From Heligmosomoides polygyrus polygyrus (taxonomy: Eukaryota > Nematoda > Chromadorea > Rhabditida > Heligmosomidae): a DNA stretch of 64,000 nt. Location of the stretch: the NCBI GenBank assembly GCA_947396885.1, contig OX377201.1, forward strand, positions 10,554,332 through 10,618,331, read 5' to 3'. Under the pieces are notes generated by a model, which was given only the letters and a program-made list of their open reading frames with translations, did no database searches and was not told where the DNA came from. Both the position numbers and the translations under genes were made by a program. Below, in pieces: positions 22,141 through 31,845 of the stretch. Numbering within the stretch: position 1 is the first letter of the stretch; each line of letters starts with the position of its first letter.

Positions 22141-22265
22141 CGTTTTTTTCTGTGAAAAGTATCAACTTCGGCTTAGCTTATGTAGCTCGCCACTTTCCGC
22201 AGCGCATGGAAGGTCGGGAGGTCGCGGCTTTGGTGTACATCTCGAAATGTCTCCAGCTTCGGGTT

Positions 22266-22438
22266 TTACCAGGCTAGACAGGCCAACCAAGCCTTCCTTC
22301 CCTCTGTGGTCGGTGAATTGGTATCAGGGAACGGTAAACCAGTGACCTTTTTGTCGGATTTGCCAGTTGCACCCCCTGATACCGTATGGAAGTAAAATCC
22401 TTGACGCATCCTAAGCAGGGATCGATTACCGCTGGAGT
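22266..22438 (+). repeat. SINE-A fragment, diverged
   Basis: It starts inside the body (AGGCCAACCAAGCCTTCC) and continues to TGACGCATCC. The head and tail are missing. Confidence 0.65.
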
Positions 22439-22452
22439 TGTGCTCTTTTGCT

Positions 22453-22640
22453 CTTGGGCGCATTGTAGCGGAGTCGGAGGAGGCGCCGATTGTCACGTGC
22501 ACTCCAATACATGGATGTGGGTTCGGATTTGCCAGCCTTCCACCTGTTTGAGGTACTTGTCTCAACCGGATAAAACACTGACTTGTCCATTGGCTGGCCA
22601 CCGCATTTCATCAGAGCCAAATGCGCATTTAATTCGCCCT
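22453..22640 (+). repeat. SINE-A fragment (5' part)
   Basis: The tRNA-like head GGGCGCATTGTAGCGGAGTC and B-box GGTTCGGATTT are kept. The copy breaks off within the body near 22,640. Confidence 0.75.
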
Positions 22641-22849
22641 TCAGTTTCTCGTGGATGTACTAGGTTTTCCGGAAAATTCTCATCGTTTTGTGTTGCTGTT
22701 CATTGTTTATTCGTCTATTATTAAGTAAAAATTCAAATTTCATTGCCCATTCATGCTATTTTCTGTAGAGAATTTTTCGCTCCATCTGACTAAATAATTT
22801 ATATTTCAACGCTGTTTTATATTTCTGTTGTTGAAGGGCTCAGTGAAGT

Positions 22850-23892
22850 ATGTCTAGGGAGCAATTCCGAACGATATTTTGTTTTGCTTCAAATTGGGAC
22901 ATTGCTGAACTGAGACAACTCGATAAATCAATCGAGTGTAGGGGCCTAATAGGGTTGGAGAAAGCACTGTGCGTCAGTGGTTCAGTGAACTTCGGACCAG
23001 AGATTTCAGCCTCGAAAATGACCCCCGTAGCGGTCGACCTAAAGCAATCCTGGACGAAGAGTTGAAGGAATCGCTAGAAGCTGGACCATCCCGAACGTTC
23101 GCGGATCGCGGAAGAACTAAACGTCAGTAGAACTGCTGTGGCGGATGCTTCGAAACTCCTTGTGAAGGTGAAAAGTTCAAAAAGTGGGTGATCCACGAGC
23201 TGAGTGAGCGGCAAAAATTGTCGCGTTTGGAGATTTGTGCTTCTCTAATTTATGCAACAGAACTGACCCGTTTTCGGATCGAATCATCATTTGTGATGAA
23301 AAGTGGATTCTGTCGTGATAACAGAAACGTTTCGGACAGTGGTTGGACACCGAAGAACCTCCTGGGCATTTTCCAATGGCGAACCTCCACCAAAAAGGTA
23401 ATGGTTTTGGCACCATGCCAAGCGATCACAGCAGAGTCCTACTGTAAGGAAATCGACGAGATGCACCGAAAATTGTGTCCACTTCAGCCAGCATTGGTCA
23501 GTAGAAGAGGCTCAATTCTTTTGCACGATAACCACCGCCCAGCTTCAAAAATCACTATTTGAAAATTGAACGAATTAAGGTTTGAAGTTCTGCCTCACCC
23601 GCCATATTCTCCAGACTTCTCCAATCGGCTACCATCTTTTCAAACACTTTCAGAACGCTCTCGCTGGTAAAGCGTTCACTTATCAGAACCAGGCCAAAAC
23701 AGCTTTCGCAGATTTTGTCGAATCTCGACCACCTAATTTTTTCGCTGATGGAATAAGTCGACTGGTGGCCCGTTGGCAAAAGTGTGCTGATTCGGACGGT
23801 GCTTATTTCAACTAAATCCGATAAGATTCGAGAAAGTTATGGTAGTTCGAAGTGAAGCATTCAAAACGCTAAGAACTTTCCGGACAACCTAA
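22850..23892 (+). mobile_element. mariner-like element, decayed transposase
   Basis: The coding remnant starts at ATG 22,850 and drifts through several frames: the helix-turn-helix part (a 'VRQWF.E.RTRDFSLENDPRSGRP' reading near 22,965-23,045), the middle LAPCQAITAESYCKEIDEMH, LLHDNHRPA (second catalytic D) and LPHPPYSPDFS (third D region). The right terminal repeat ends ACAACCTAA at 23,892. A matching left repeat was not found. Stops and frameshifts make it inactive. Confidence 0.85.
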
Positions 23893-24790
23893 TAGAATCT
23901 GTGGGCATCTCGCTAAGGGATGGAATAGTCCCGATTTTTACCTTATTCTTTAGTCTTTTGTTTTGAGCAGCGGCTCTAAGTTCACAGCTAAGCTACCCAG
24001 CCGCCACACTTCCATCAACTCTATAAAAACCCTACGTTGTTTGGCATGAGATGCTCGGCACAGAAGAGGCGGCTTCAATGAGTTCCCTCGAGGATTGATG
24101 TCCTTCCAGAATCCCGCTGAATTAGCTGTTCCGTCTCGTTCCGTTCTGACGTCGCACGTGTGTTCCGCCTATGTCCGTGTTCTCGAACAAGTAATCGCAT
24201 AATCGTACCACGCTTCAAGAGCTTTTCTGCTCGCTTCTCTGTGTGCCTCGTCTGCCGTTTCTACTCTACAGTTGCTCTTACTACTAGTACTGCTCCACCT
24301 CTACATGGCTGACGCGATTCTGAATTTCGTGAGTTTTGGTCTCCGATCTGTCTCTCATTTATCATTTCTGTATGGTGTCACTACACTTTTCTAAAATAAT
24401 TTGCGACGTTAAACTGTGAGATTATTTTACTTCAATTTTACGCCATTTTCACATCAAATTGGACAGTCTTCTAATCAAGATGTTTTTTTTTAAATCAAGC
24501 AGGACATCTTCCGAACCAAAATGGGCGTCTTCTGTATTGAACTAGAGAGTTTCTGGTTAAATGGGAATATTTTTTTTCTACAGAATTTTAATTTGGCGAA
24601 TGTTCAGATTGATTTCAAAAGCGTTAAACTTGCATAGGAGGGTGTGCAGTTTGATTTAAAAAGTGTCCAGATTGACGTGATAATTATATATACCATCGCC
24701 AATTCATATGTATCAGAGCTATTTTCGTCTAATATGCCGCATAGTATGTTAACGACGTCGTAAAATAATTTCCCTTCAATCTCCAAAATA
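23893..24790. other. No gene confirmed; repeat C-like scraps and a possible first exon
   Basis: At 24,305-24,328 an ATG with eight codons (MADAILNF) runs into a good splice donor GTGAGT. A splice acceptor-like CTCTACAG lies just upstream at 24,264-24,271. Without a partner exon this stays speculative. Positions 24,450-24,690 resemble repeat C in style (GGACAGTCTTCTAATC, GTCCAGATTGACGTG). Confidence 0.3.
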
Positions 24791-26337
24791 TTAGGCTGTC
24801 GCAAAATTAATTTCCGTTTCGAGGGGTATAAATAAATAAGTTTTCTACCCTAAATCATTCCGCCTCATGGAAAGCCACACAAATCACCCGGTAGGTTTTT
24901 TTTCTGCTCTTTCAAAGAGCATATGTGGATGTCGCTCTAATTTTTCTGGCCGACCTTTTCCAGGGCTCCGTAAATTCATGAACCGACGCGACTATCGAGT
25001 CATCATGCTTTGCGAATTTAAATTGAAACATTGTGCGGCAGAGGCATTCCGTAACCTCAGCAGCCTTTGATCCGGACTGTCCTTGGAGGCTCTGCTTCGA
25101 AAAATTGGTTTCCGGCGATTTTGATCTCGAAGGAAGACCTGGCCGCGAGCGCAGGTCGTCGCTTGACGATAAAGTTTTGAGAAGAGCCGTCCTAGCGAGT
25201 CCGTAGAGGAATACGCGATCGTTTGCAGAGGACCTTGGCGTACCACACAGTACGGTAGCAGGACATTCGGCGATAATCGGCGAGGTGGAGGAGATGTCGA
25301 AGTGGGTGCCTCCTGAGCTGACCGATGAGCAGCGTCCGGCACGTTTCGACACTTGCTCCTACTTGCTAGTTCGCTTTAAAAATGAGCCTTTTGTGAGCCG
25401 TATTATAACTGTGATCGCGTGGAGCGCATCGGAGGGGGCGACGGCTGTCGCCTGCGCCCGATACCAGGTTCCTGGTTCGGATTTCCCGCCCAGGCCAACC
25501 AAGCCTTCATCCCTCCTGGGTCGGTGAATTGGTACCAGACTTAGATAAAGCGCTGACTTGTACATCGGCTGGCCACCCCAAGTCATTGTATGGCCAAATA
25601 CGCATTCAAAATGCCTCCACGACATCCTAGAAGTAGATTGCGTGGCGCATCCCAAAGAGGATTGAATAAGGCCGTCCTTTATCCTTTATCCTTTACTATA
25701 ACTGTAGATGAAAAGGTGGTCCTTTACGATAACAGGAAGCGGGGAGCTGTCTGGACAGATAAGGATGCTCCTCCAACATCCTTTCCTAAACTCGACCTTC
25801 ACCCTAAAAAAGTTATGCTCACTTTGTGGTGGTGTTGTAAAAGTGCAATCCATGCCACCTGGTCAGGCAGTCACAGCAGAGTCTTGCTGCCGTCATTTAG
25901 ACCGGATGTGTGAGAAGTTGCAAAAATTGTGGCCGGCAATGGTGAATAGAGGAGGGCCGCTCCTGTTGCAGGACAACGCAAGGCCACACACCTCACAAAT
26001 CACTCGAATAAAATTGACCCATATAGGTATCGGGGTTCTCCCTCACCCACCATATTCTGCCGACCTTTACCCCACTGACTATCGCTTTTTCGAGCTCTTG
26101 ATTCTCATTTGTGTCGAAACAATCCCCTAATTTGTTGAATGTGCTCTCCTTAATTTCGTTAAGTCCTGCGAGTCCTGCGATCTTTGTTTGTAAAGAGCTG
26201 GATTCATTATCTCTTCGTTGGTAAGGATGTATAGATTGTAGATGTTTCTACAGCGATTAATAGCGTTGTGCTTTTGTTGAATTATAGCAGGTTGAATTAA
26301 GCGGTCCGTTCCGGTGATTAATTTTGCGACATCCTAA
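24791..26337 (+). mobile_element. mariner-like element, full length, with SINE inside
   Basis: The terminal repeats TTAGGCTGTCGCAAAATTAA (left) and the complement ATTTTGCGACATCCTAA (right) bound the element. Removing the SINE at 25,413-25,696 leaves about 1.26 kb, the usual mariner size. Transposase remnants are the helix-turn-helix near 25,000-25,130, LLLQDNARPHTSQIT (second D, about 25,965) and LPHPPYSADLYPTDYRFFE (third D region, about 26,040). Several frameshifts and stops show it is dead. It is the same family as 18,685-19,140 and 37,758-38,913. Confidence 0.9.
25413..25696 (+). repeat. SINE-A copy inserted in a mariner, with target duplication
   Basis: TATAACTGT occurs at 25,404-25,412 and again at 25,697-25,705. 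The uninterrupted version of the same site is visible in the related mariner near 38,180-38,230, which confirms the insertion point. The head is slightly altered (GCGTGGAGCGCATCGG). The body and tail are complete. Confidence 0.93.
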
Positions 26338-26639
26338 CACTAATCCACAAAAACATAGAGCTTCCTAGGTGAATGTGCCTAGGAAGGACGAATTGAGGTG
26401 TTTGTGAGCTGTTTGAAGTAAGCGGTCCGTTTAGGTGATTTCTAGACACGGATACTATGAGGAAATATAGGGCGAGCCGTATGAATGGCGAAGTGGCTTC
26501 GTACAGGTTGATGATGCTCATAGGTGGCGTTTATAGCATTTCAAGTGGTTGGGTCCTATCCTGTAGATCCAAGAACGTCATCATCTGGTCAACGCCGTTG
26601 TTCATCACATTCGCTCGTATACAGCATTTTCAACTGGAC
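26338..26639. other. No gene recognised
   Basis: Includes a short inverted motif (TTCCTAGGTGAA/TGCCTAGGAAG, about 26,363-26,388) and a second GCGGTCCGTTTAGGTGATT scrap of mariner end at about 26,422-26,442. The mariner end is therefore partly duplicated. Confidence 0.45.
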
Positions 26640-27790
26640 ACTTCTTTTCAGATAAAATTTAACACTCTTCTATGCTAGCCCAAGGCCTTTGAAATCAAAA
26701 CGAACTCTTCCAAATCAAAATGAGCTTCTTACACATCAGTCTAGATACTCTCCAAAATAGTAAGAATATTTTTTAAGGAAAATTTTAGTACAACTTTCTT
26801 TTAAGTAATTCAAATCAGTTTCCTTAAGCCTCAAATGGCTGGTATCGAGGTAGTAAGCTGTCACAACGGTGTTTTGTTGCGAACAAAACTTCTGCCGTCA
26901 GGCGGACTCGAACTCGCACCTCCCTCTGACCGGGCGGGAATGCTCTACACCTTTACACCACCGGCACCGTTTGATCGAACGCAACATCCACACCTCGTGG
27001 GACCGATCAGCACTCACCGGTATCAGCGTAGAGCATTCCTGCCCGGTCAGAGGGAGGGGCGGGTTCGAGTCCCGCCTGGCGCTGGAAGTTTTGATCGCAA
27101 CAAAACATCGTTGTGACAGCTTTCTTTGAAGTATTAATTCGTCCACCCAAAATTGGGAAAAATTAATGGTTTTAAATTTGTTTTAAAGCGTAGTAGGACG
27201 GCCATTTTTTGGTGTTAAAAAGGAGTGCGCCATGCCCTCGTCCAAGACGTCGCGATTTTTATTTGATTGATGACAGTATTTCTGTTTGCATATAGTTTGA
27301 GACCTGGTCACAATATACCAAAAACAAATGTAAAAAACACACATATTCTCATTTTCATGGTTTATGTAAGTGATATTTAAATAGAAGTTATGTCAAGTTA
27401 AGTGAAGCTTAAGTTTAAAGCTTTAAATAGTGACATTCAAATAAAAGTTGCTGCGAACTTTTTGAGTGCATGGCGCGATTTGATTTTTTATTCCGCTATT
27501 TGCTTGCTTTTTCGCTGTAATTTAAAACAAATTTTAATTTGTTGGGTTTTTCCTAAAATCAAAATTTTCAAAATTACAACACTTATTGGGACAGATGGAG
27601 TAAAAATTTCAACTAAAGTTTTACCAACTTCCCTTGAACAAAAAATTATTCTAACCATTTAAAGAATTTAAAGTTTTACCAAACTTCCCTTGAACAAAAA
27701 ATTATTCTAACCATTTAAAGAATTTGTAGTTTAGCCTGTAAGAAGCTCGTTTTGATTTGGAAGAATTCGCATTGATTTCAAAATTCTTAG
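26640..27790. repeat. AT-rich repeat C (copy 2)
   Basis: Shares with copy 1 the GAACTCTTCCAAATCAAAAT start, the GACGTCGCGATTTTTAT piece (about 27,249) and the AAAAATTATTCTAACCAT piece. Positions 27,615-27,725 are a head-to-tail duplication of a 55-bp unit. A tRNA-like palindrome sits inside (26,826-27,122). Confidence 0.6.
26826..27122. repeat. Palindromic element with two inverted tRNA-like units (copy 2)
   Basis: Same build as 14,605-14,975: inverted outer pieces (GCTGTCACAACGGTGTTTTG against AAAACATCGTTGTGACAGC) and two facing tRNA-like units. The plus-strand unit near 27,020-27,090 has T-arm GCGGGTTCGAGTCCCGC. A lone outer piece (GTTTTGATCGCAACAAAACA) occurs at about 35,577. Confidence 0.7.
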
Positions 27791-27827
27791 AATTAGGCTT
27801 AGAAGGGAACAGACCAACTAGCAAATC

Positions 27828-28230
27828 CCCGACCTCCGGAATCGAACCTTCGACCCACCTCTCGCAGGTTCACCTCGCTATCCACTCGGCCATCCAGTCG
27901 CTACCTCCATCATTGCTAATGAATCACTTGAATGCACACGCTGCTTCGTCTAGGAAACGTCCTAACTTATCATATTACTATAATCAAACTTTAATTTGAG
28001 CTTCAAACCTCTTGTAGGTTAAAGTTCTGAGCACAATAGAACCATTCCAAGTGCCGTTTATGCCTTGTCAACCCGCTCTGATGTGATACCATTTTTTGCC
28101 ATTTTCGAACTACCCAGTGGCCCGAAGCAAAAACGAAACACAGTTCTGTGATTCTCGTTCAATGTCCTATAAGACCATATAGGTCCCGTTGAGAAAATTT
28201 GGGGGAAGTTCATGGGCTTCCTTTGTTAGA
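27828..28230 (-). repeat. Repeat D with tRNA-Ser/Leu-like segment
   Basis: On the minus strand the segment 27,828-27,905 reads GGATGGCCGAGTGGAT (A-box of class II tRNA type) and ends with GGTTCGATTCC (B-box). It is followed on the plus side by about 320 bp shared with 49,545-49,965 and, inverted, with 46,535-46,925 (ATTTTTTGCCATTTTCG, CCTATAAGACCATATAGG). A dispersed tRNA-containing repeat, not a tRNA gene. Confidence 0.65.
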
Positions 28231-28489
28231 CTTTGACTTTGAAATGCATTCACATTGTTTTGAAAAGTGTCTATTTCGACGTGAAAATGACAGATTTGCG
28301 GTTAGGTGTTTCGTATTCCAGATCCAGAACATTTTGTCCTCTTCAGTTCCGTCTTCCGTGTTCCGCTTTTTCCACATCCCTGCTCTTTGATCTTTAAATA
28401 CAATACAACTGTCTTGTTTTCAAAAATATCCACTGTACTTCTATACGTGTCCGGTTTCAAGTTAAAAGGTGTCCAGTTTAAAGTGAAAA

Positions 28490-28575
28490 TGCTACTTATA
28501 AAGGCCACCTCCTCGCATTTACCGTTCTTCATTTAACTCTATAATTCTGTTAATCCGTTTCTTACCCTAGCGCAT
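28490..28575. repeat. Short dispersed repeat shared with 38,310-38,395
   Basis: CATTTAACTCTATAATTCTG and GTTAATCCGTTTCTTACC recur at 38,345-38,380, where they interrupt a mariner. This suggests a small mobile piece of about 100 bp. Confidence 0.5.
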
Positions 28576-28835
28576 CCTTACCAGCTACCGTACGTGCTCC
28601 TCCCAAGCGTTAGCTGGCCCCAAACTGTTGGACAATCGCGGGTTTCCGCCAGTGGAGCACGGTTGGATCTATCTTAGTCCGGTGGGCACATAATTAAAAA
28701 TTATGTAACTAATTGACTTGACACTCACAGAGCGGGTTGAAGAGAATAGAATAGGACCTAAAAAACAAAAAAAAAGAAACGAACAAGCAGGCAAAAAAGC
28801 AAATTAATAACCGCTGCTCTTAAGACTTCTCGGCG

Positions 28836-29079
28836 GACGTATCATCTGTCACCTGTATCACCTGTCGTCCCGTTGATCATCGACTTGCTCGAGCGGGCGC
28901 CAGCAGCGTCTCCATTCGTCCCTGTCGCGTGCCAGAGTGGTCCAATGGATCCTCCTCGCTCGAGGGACACGAAGAGCGTCATATCGGTCGTTCAGGGCCT
29001 TCACGAAGAAGTCCGACCAACGCGTTGGTGGGCGTCCTGGTGTTCTATTGACATCCCGCGGTCGGTGGACGTACCGCAT
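28836..29079 (-). mobile_element. RTE-like LINE 3' end
   Basis: [18 protein letters not shown], then [15 protein letters not shown] and [13 protein letters not shown] on the minus strand match the C-terminus of the LINE at 720-1925. The tail is the complement of the ACAGGTGAT repeats near 28,848-28,866. About 80 codons remain, severely 5'-truncated. Confidence 0.85.
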
Positions 29080-29224
29080 TTAAACGCAGCTGAAAGCCGC
29101 CTGACATGTTATAGTACGGATCTAGCATAGTGAGGGGGGGGGGGGGGCGCATAACGTGGTCAGTTTACAACCGCGGTGACACCGTATGTTGTTTTTCCAT
29201 TTTTTCATTAGTGATATTTGCCAG

Positions 29225-29690
29225 CTTACAAGGAAAGGTTCCCAACTCAAGGTGAGCTTTTGCGATTCTATTTTCGCAGGATGTAGGGCCCTGCGAGCGG
29301 AGTCCAGAGCTATTGTCAGTTTTTGCCGAACGGCTTTTTAAAGACCTGAATAGGAGGTCTGAAAGTGTGCGCGCAACTATCACCAACCCCTACGACACCC
29401 CACGATGTTTGGTTCGGCGGTGCAGTTGGTAGGAGGGACGCCTCATAAGAGCACACCGAAGGGGTTCTAAGTTCGAGTCCGCGTAGTGCAGAAGTTTTTG
29501 CACATATCAGTTCGTTGTTATTACGCTTTCTCATGCTCACAGGAGTCATTTTCAGACCATCAATGCTTACAACAAACCAAGGCTGTCTATTTGCGCCTTC
29601 ATATGTGCTAGTTTTTCAACAATGCCTATCTGCTCCACCATATCATACCGTATCACCAATAATACCAAACAGCAAACAAATACGTGTGCC
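29225..29690 (+). repeat. Repeat B arm with tRNA-like segment
   Basis: It contains GGTGAGCTTTTGCGAT, GGATGTAGGGCCCTGCG and a tRNA-like stretch with A-box CGGTGCAGTTGGTAGG and B-box AGTTCGAGTCC (about 29,418-29,490). Inverted partner at 30,735-31,145. Confidence 0.7.
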
Positions 29691-30089
29691 TTATGGTTGA
29701 ATATTATGGTCCCGGGCCATATCGGTACATGCTAAAGTGTGCTAAAAATATCGTTCTCACCTGAAGGTGTTGTCGGCATACTACTTTCCACCTTCACACT
29801 GGATTTCACATCTCCGACAAGGAAAGAGATTGCGATTGCGGATGCCATAAAACGACTCCTCCTGAACGCTATCTATGGAGAGATCGACTGTTAGGAAGAA
29901 GAGACGGTTCAAGTTAGAGGCAATACAATGAAAATGGGACCTTTCTTTGTCTGTCATACGCGTGGGTGGCAGCTGGGTACGTCGATGTTCACCCAGGACC
30001 TTTCTCTACACCCACGGATTGGGCGTCAAGGAAGAAGAAGTGGTCATTCTCTGCCAGGCAGAAGATTCTGTCTGTAGAGTTGCTGAGCT

Positions 30090-30735
30090 CTTCACGAGGT
30101 TGGTAAACGGCTTTATTGGTGGCTAACGTTTCAGCTGGATCGCCTTCTTCAGAGCCTGAAAGGGTCAAGTCAATTAGGAGTTACCCCACCAAACATCTCT
30201 TCAACCTTACAAAATTCAATGTCAAATTTTGGAAGCCTGAACAAAGGAGAGAATCCGAGTATCGTACCTCACCACAGTCCACTGAAGGACCAAAGGAAGC
30301 CGCACAGGGTAAGCAGGGGTACGGGACAGCACCTACCCTAGGTTAGAATGCGAGACTGAGGTAGTGCTTGAGTTCGCGCGTTATATACAGGCATTCCCCT
30401 TTCCGGTTGACCTTGGGACCTCTGGAATAGATACAGAACGCCTCAAGGGCTTTGCGCGCCGACGTTTGAACCTCGTGTCCCAGAATCCTCACCTCCACTC
30501 CAAAATCCTCCCCTCCATGAGAATTGATCCTGTGGTAGCCTAGGGCAGTGGATGCCCTAAGCTTCTCCTTGCCGTCCAGATGCTCCTTTATCCTCACGTG
30601 CAGAGGACGGCCAGTTTCGCCGATGTACTCCTCGTCACACGCTTGACAGGAGATCAGGTAGACTAAACCCGATACGGGGCAGTCGCCTTCATTTCCCCCT
30701 GGGCAAACCACACAATTGTGTAGTCTTTGTATTTC
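30090..30735 (-). mobile_element. Penelope-like element 3' end with GIY-YIG endonuclease
   Basis: The minus-strand open stretch 30,711-30,343 encodes a GIY-YIG nuclease: VYLISC (GIY-like), CQAC and DEEYIGETGRP (YIG-like), VRIKEHL (catalytic Arg), and a later EAFCIY patch with the likely metal-binding Glu. In Penelope-like retroelements this domain follows the reverse transcriptase and nicks the target; the reverse transcriptase is absent here. The 3' region at 30,100-30,150 reads on the minus strand CTGAAGAAGGCG then GCTGAAACGTTAGCC and CAATAAA. This is the terminal motif typical of PLEs and resembles a decayed hammerhead core. A second copy is at 41,220-41,700. Confidence 0.8.
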
Positions 30736-31145
30736 CAGAGAAATGATATGGTGCAGACAGGCATTGTTGAAAAACTAGCACACATGTAGCCGCAAATAGA
30801 CAGCCTTGGTTTGTTGTAAGCATTGGTGGTCTAAAATTGACTCCTGTGAGCACGAGAAAGCGTAATAACAACAAACTAATGTGCGCAAAAATTTCGACAG
30901 TACGCGGACTCGAAATTAAAACCCCTCAGGTGTGCTTCTATGAGACGTCCTTCCTACCATCTGAGCCGCCGAGGCCTACCTCGTGGGGTATCGTAGGGGT
31001 TGATGATAGTTGCGCACGCTTTCAGACCTCCTTTTCAGGCCTTTAAAAAAGCGTTCAGCAAAAGCTGACTACAGTTCTGGATTTCGCTCACAGGGCCCTA
31101 CATCCTGTCCAAACTGCATCACAAAAGCTCACCTTGAGTTGGGGA
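30735..31145 (-). repeat. Repeat B arm, inverted
   Basis: Inverted partner of 29,225-29,690. It carries GACTCCTGTGAGCACGAGAA and ends in AAAAGCTCACCTTGAG. The tRNA-like part has B-box complement GGACTCGAAATT, which is decayed. Confidence 0.7.
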
Positions 31146-31260
31146 CCTATCCTTGTTAGGCCCTATTCTGTTCTCTTCAAACCGCTCTGTAAGTGTCAAG
31201 TCAATCAATTGTAGGTCAATCAATTTGCTGTTCTGTTTGTGGTCCCGGACTAGGATAGAT

Positions 31261-31609
31261 CCACCTGGTTTTCAGCTTCTCCATCAGGTTGGCATCGCTG
31301 TCCCCTGGAAATTCAGTGCTTTTCGTTGGATCCTGGGCGCCTCCAAGAAGATCGTTTGCCATCTGGAGCAGAAGATGTGGCGCACCCCAATGTCCTCATC
31401 CACGTCGTCGTTTTTAGTCGTCATTTTTGCAGTTTTCGTGAAATGGTTCCGTCTTCACGTTTCTAACAGAAGAGAATTGCCTCTCACATATTTGACACAT
31501 CCTCTTTCCTTTGTTTTTGCAAATTGCTAAACCTCAAAAACCCGAGAGTTGAAATGCGGCGGCTCCCATATATAGAAAATGAAGCACTGGCGCACTAATG
31601 CTTAATTAG
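31261..31609. other. No gene recognised
   Basis: Plus-strand open stretches here have no family motif. Confidence 0.35.
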
Positions 31610-31749
31610 GTGTCTTTGAATCCACTGAAGCGGATATGCTTTTCCAACGCGGACAGCACTTCAATGCACTTTTCCAGAACCAATTCATGGCGGTCGCACT
31701 GGCGAACTACACGGATCCAGACAACGTTCCGAAGGAAATATGCGGGAAG
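31610..31749 (+). CDS. Possible isolated exon, family unknown
   Basis: A 140-nt segment sits between an acceptor-like TTAATTAG and a donor GTCAGT. It reads two bases plus 46 codons without a stop. The peptide includes ESTEADMLFQRGQHFNALF and ANYTDPDNVPKEICGK, a balanced composition unlike the repeats around it. No partner exon is identified: a mariner starts 97 bp downstream. It could be a host exon, a transposon-borne piece or chance. Confidence 0.3.
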
Positions 31750-31845
31750 GTCAGTTCCGTTGCCTTTGGGGGCCTTAAAGGGACGAAAATTGGGCAGGAA
31801 ATAGTTGGACTAAGGGAGACTTGAGCGAGGAGCTTTATTTATGTC

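Larger units (their letters stand above)
28660..31260. repeat. Large palindromic complex around a PLE fragment
   Basis: The outer arms 28,660-28,760 and 31,145-31,260 are inverted copies (GGATCTATCYTAGTCCGG; TTGACTTGACACTYACAGAG). Inside lie a LINE tail (28,840-29,075), then repeat B arms at 29,225-29,680 and 30,735-31,145, also inverted, then a core with a PLE GIY-YIG domain. The layers imply repeated nesting or one long foldback element that has collected insertions. Confidence 0.65.
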
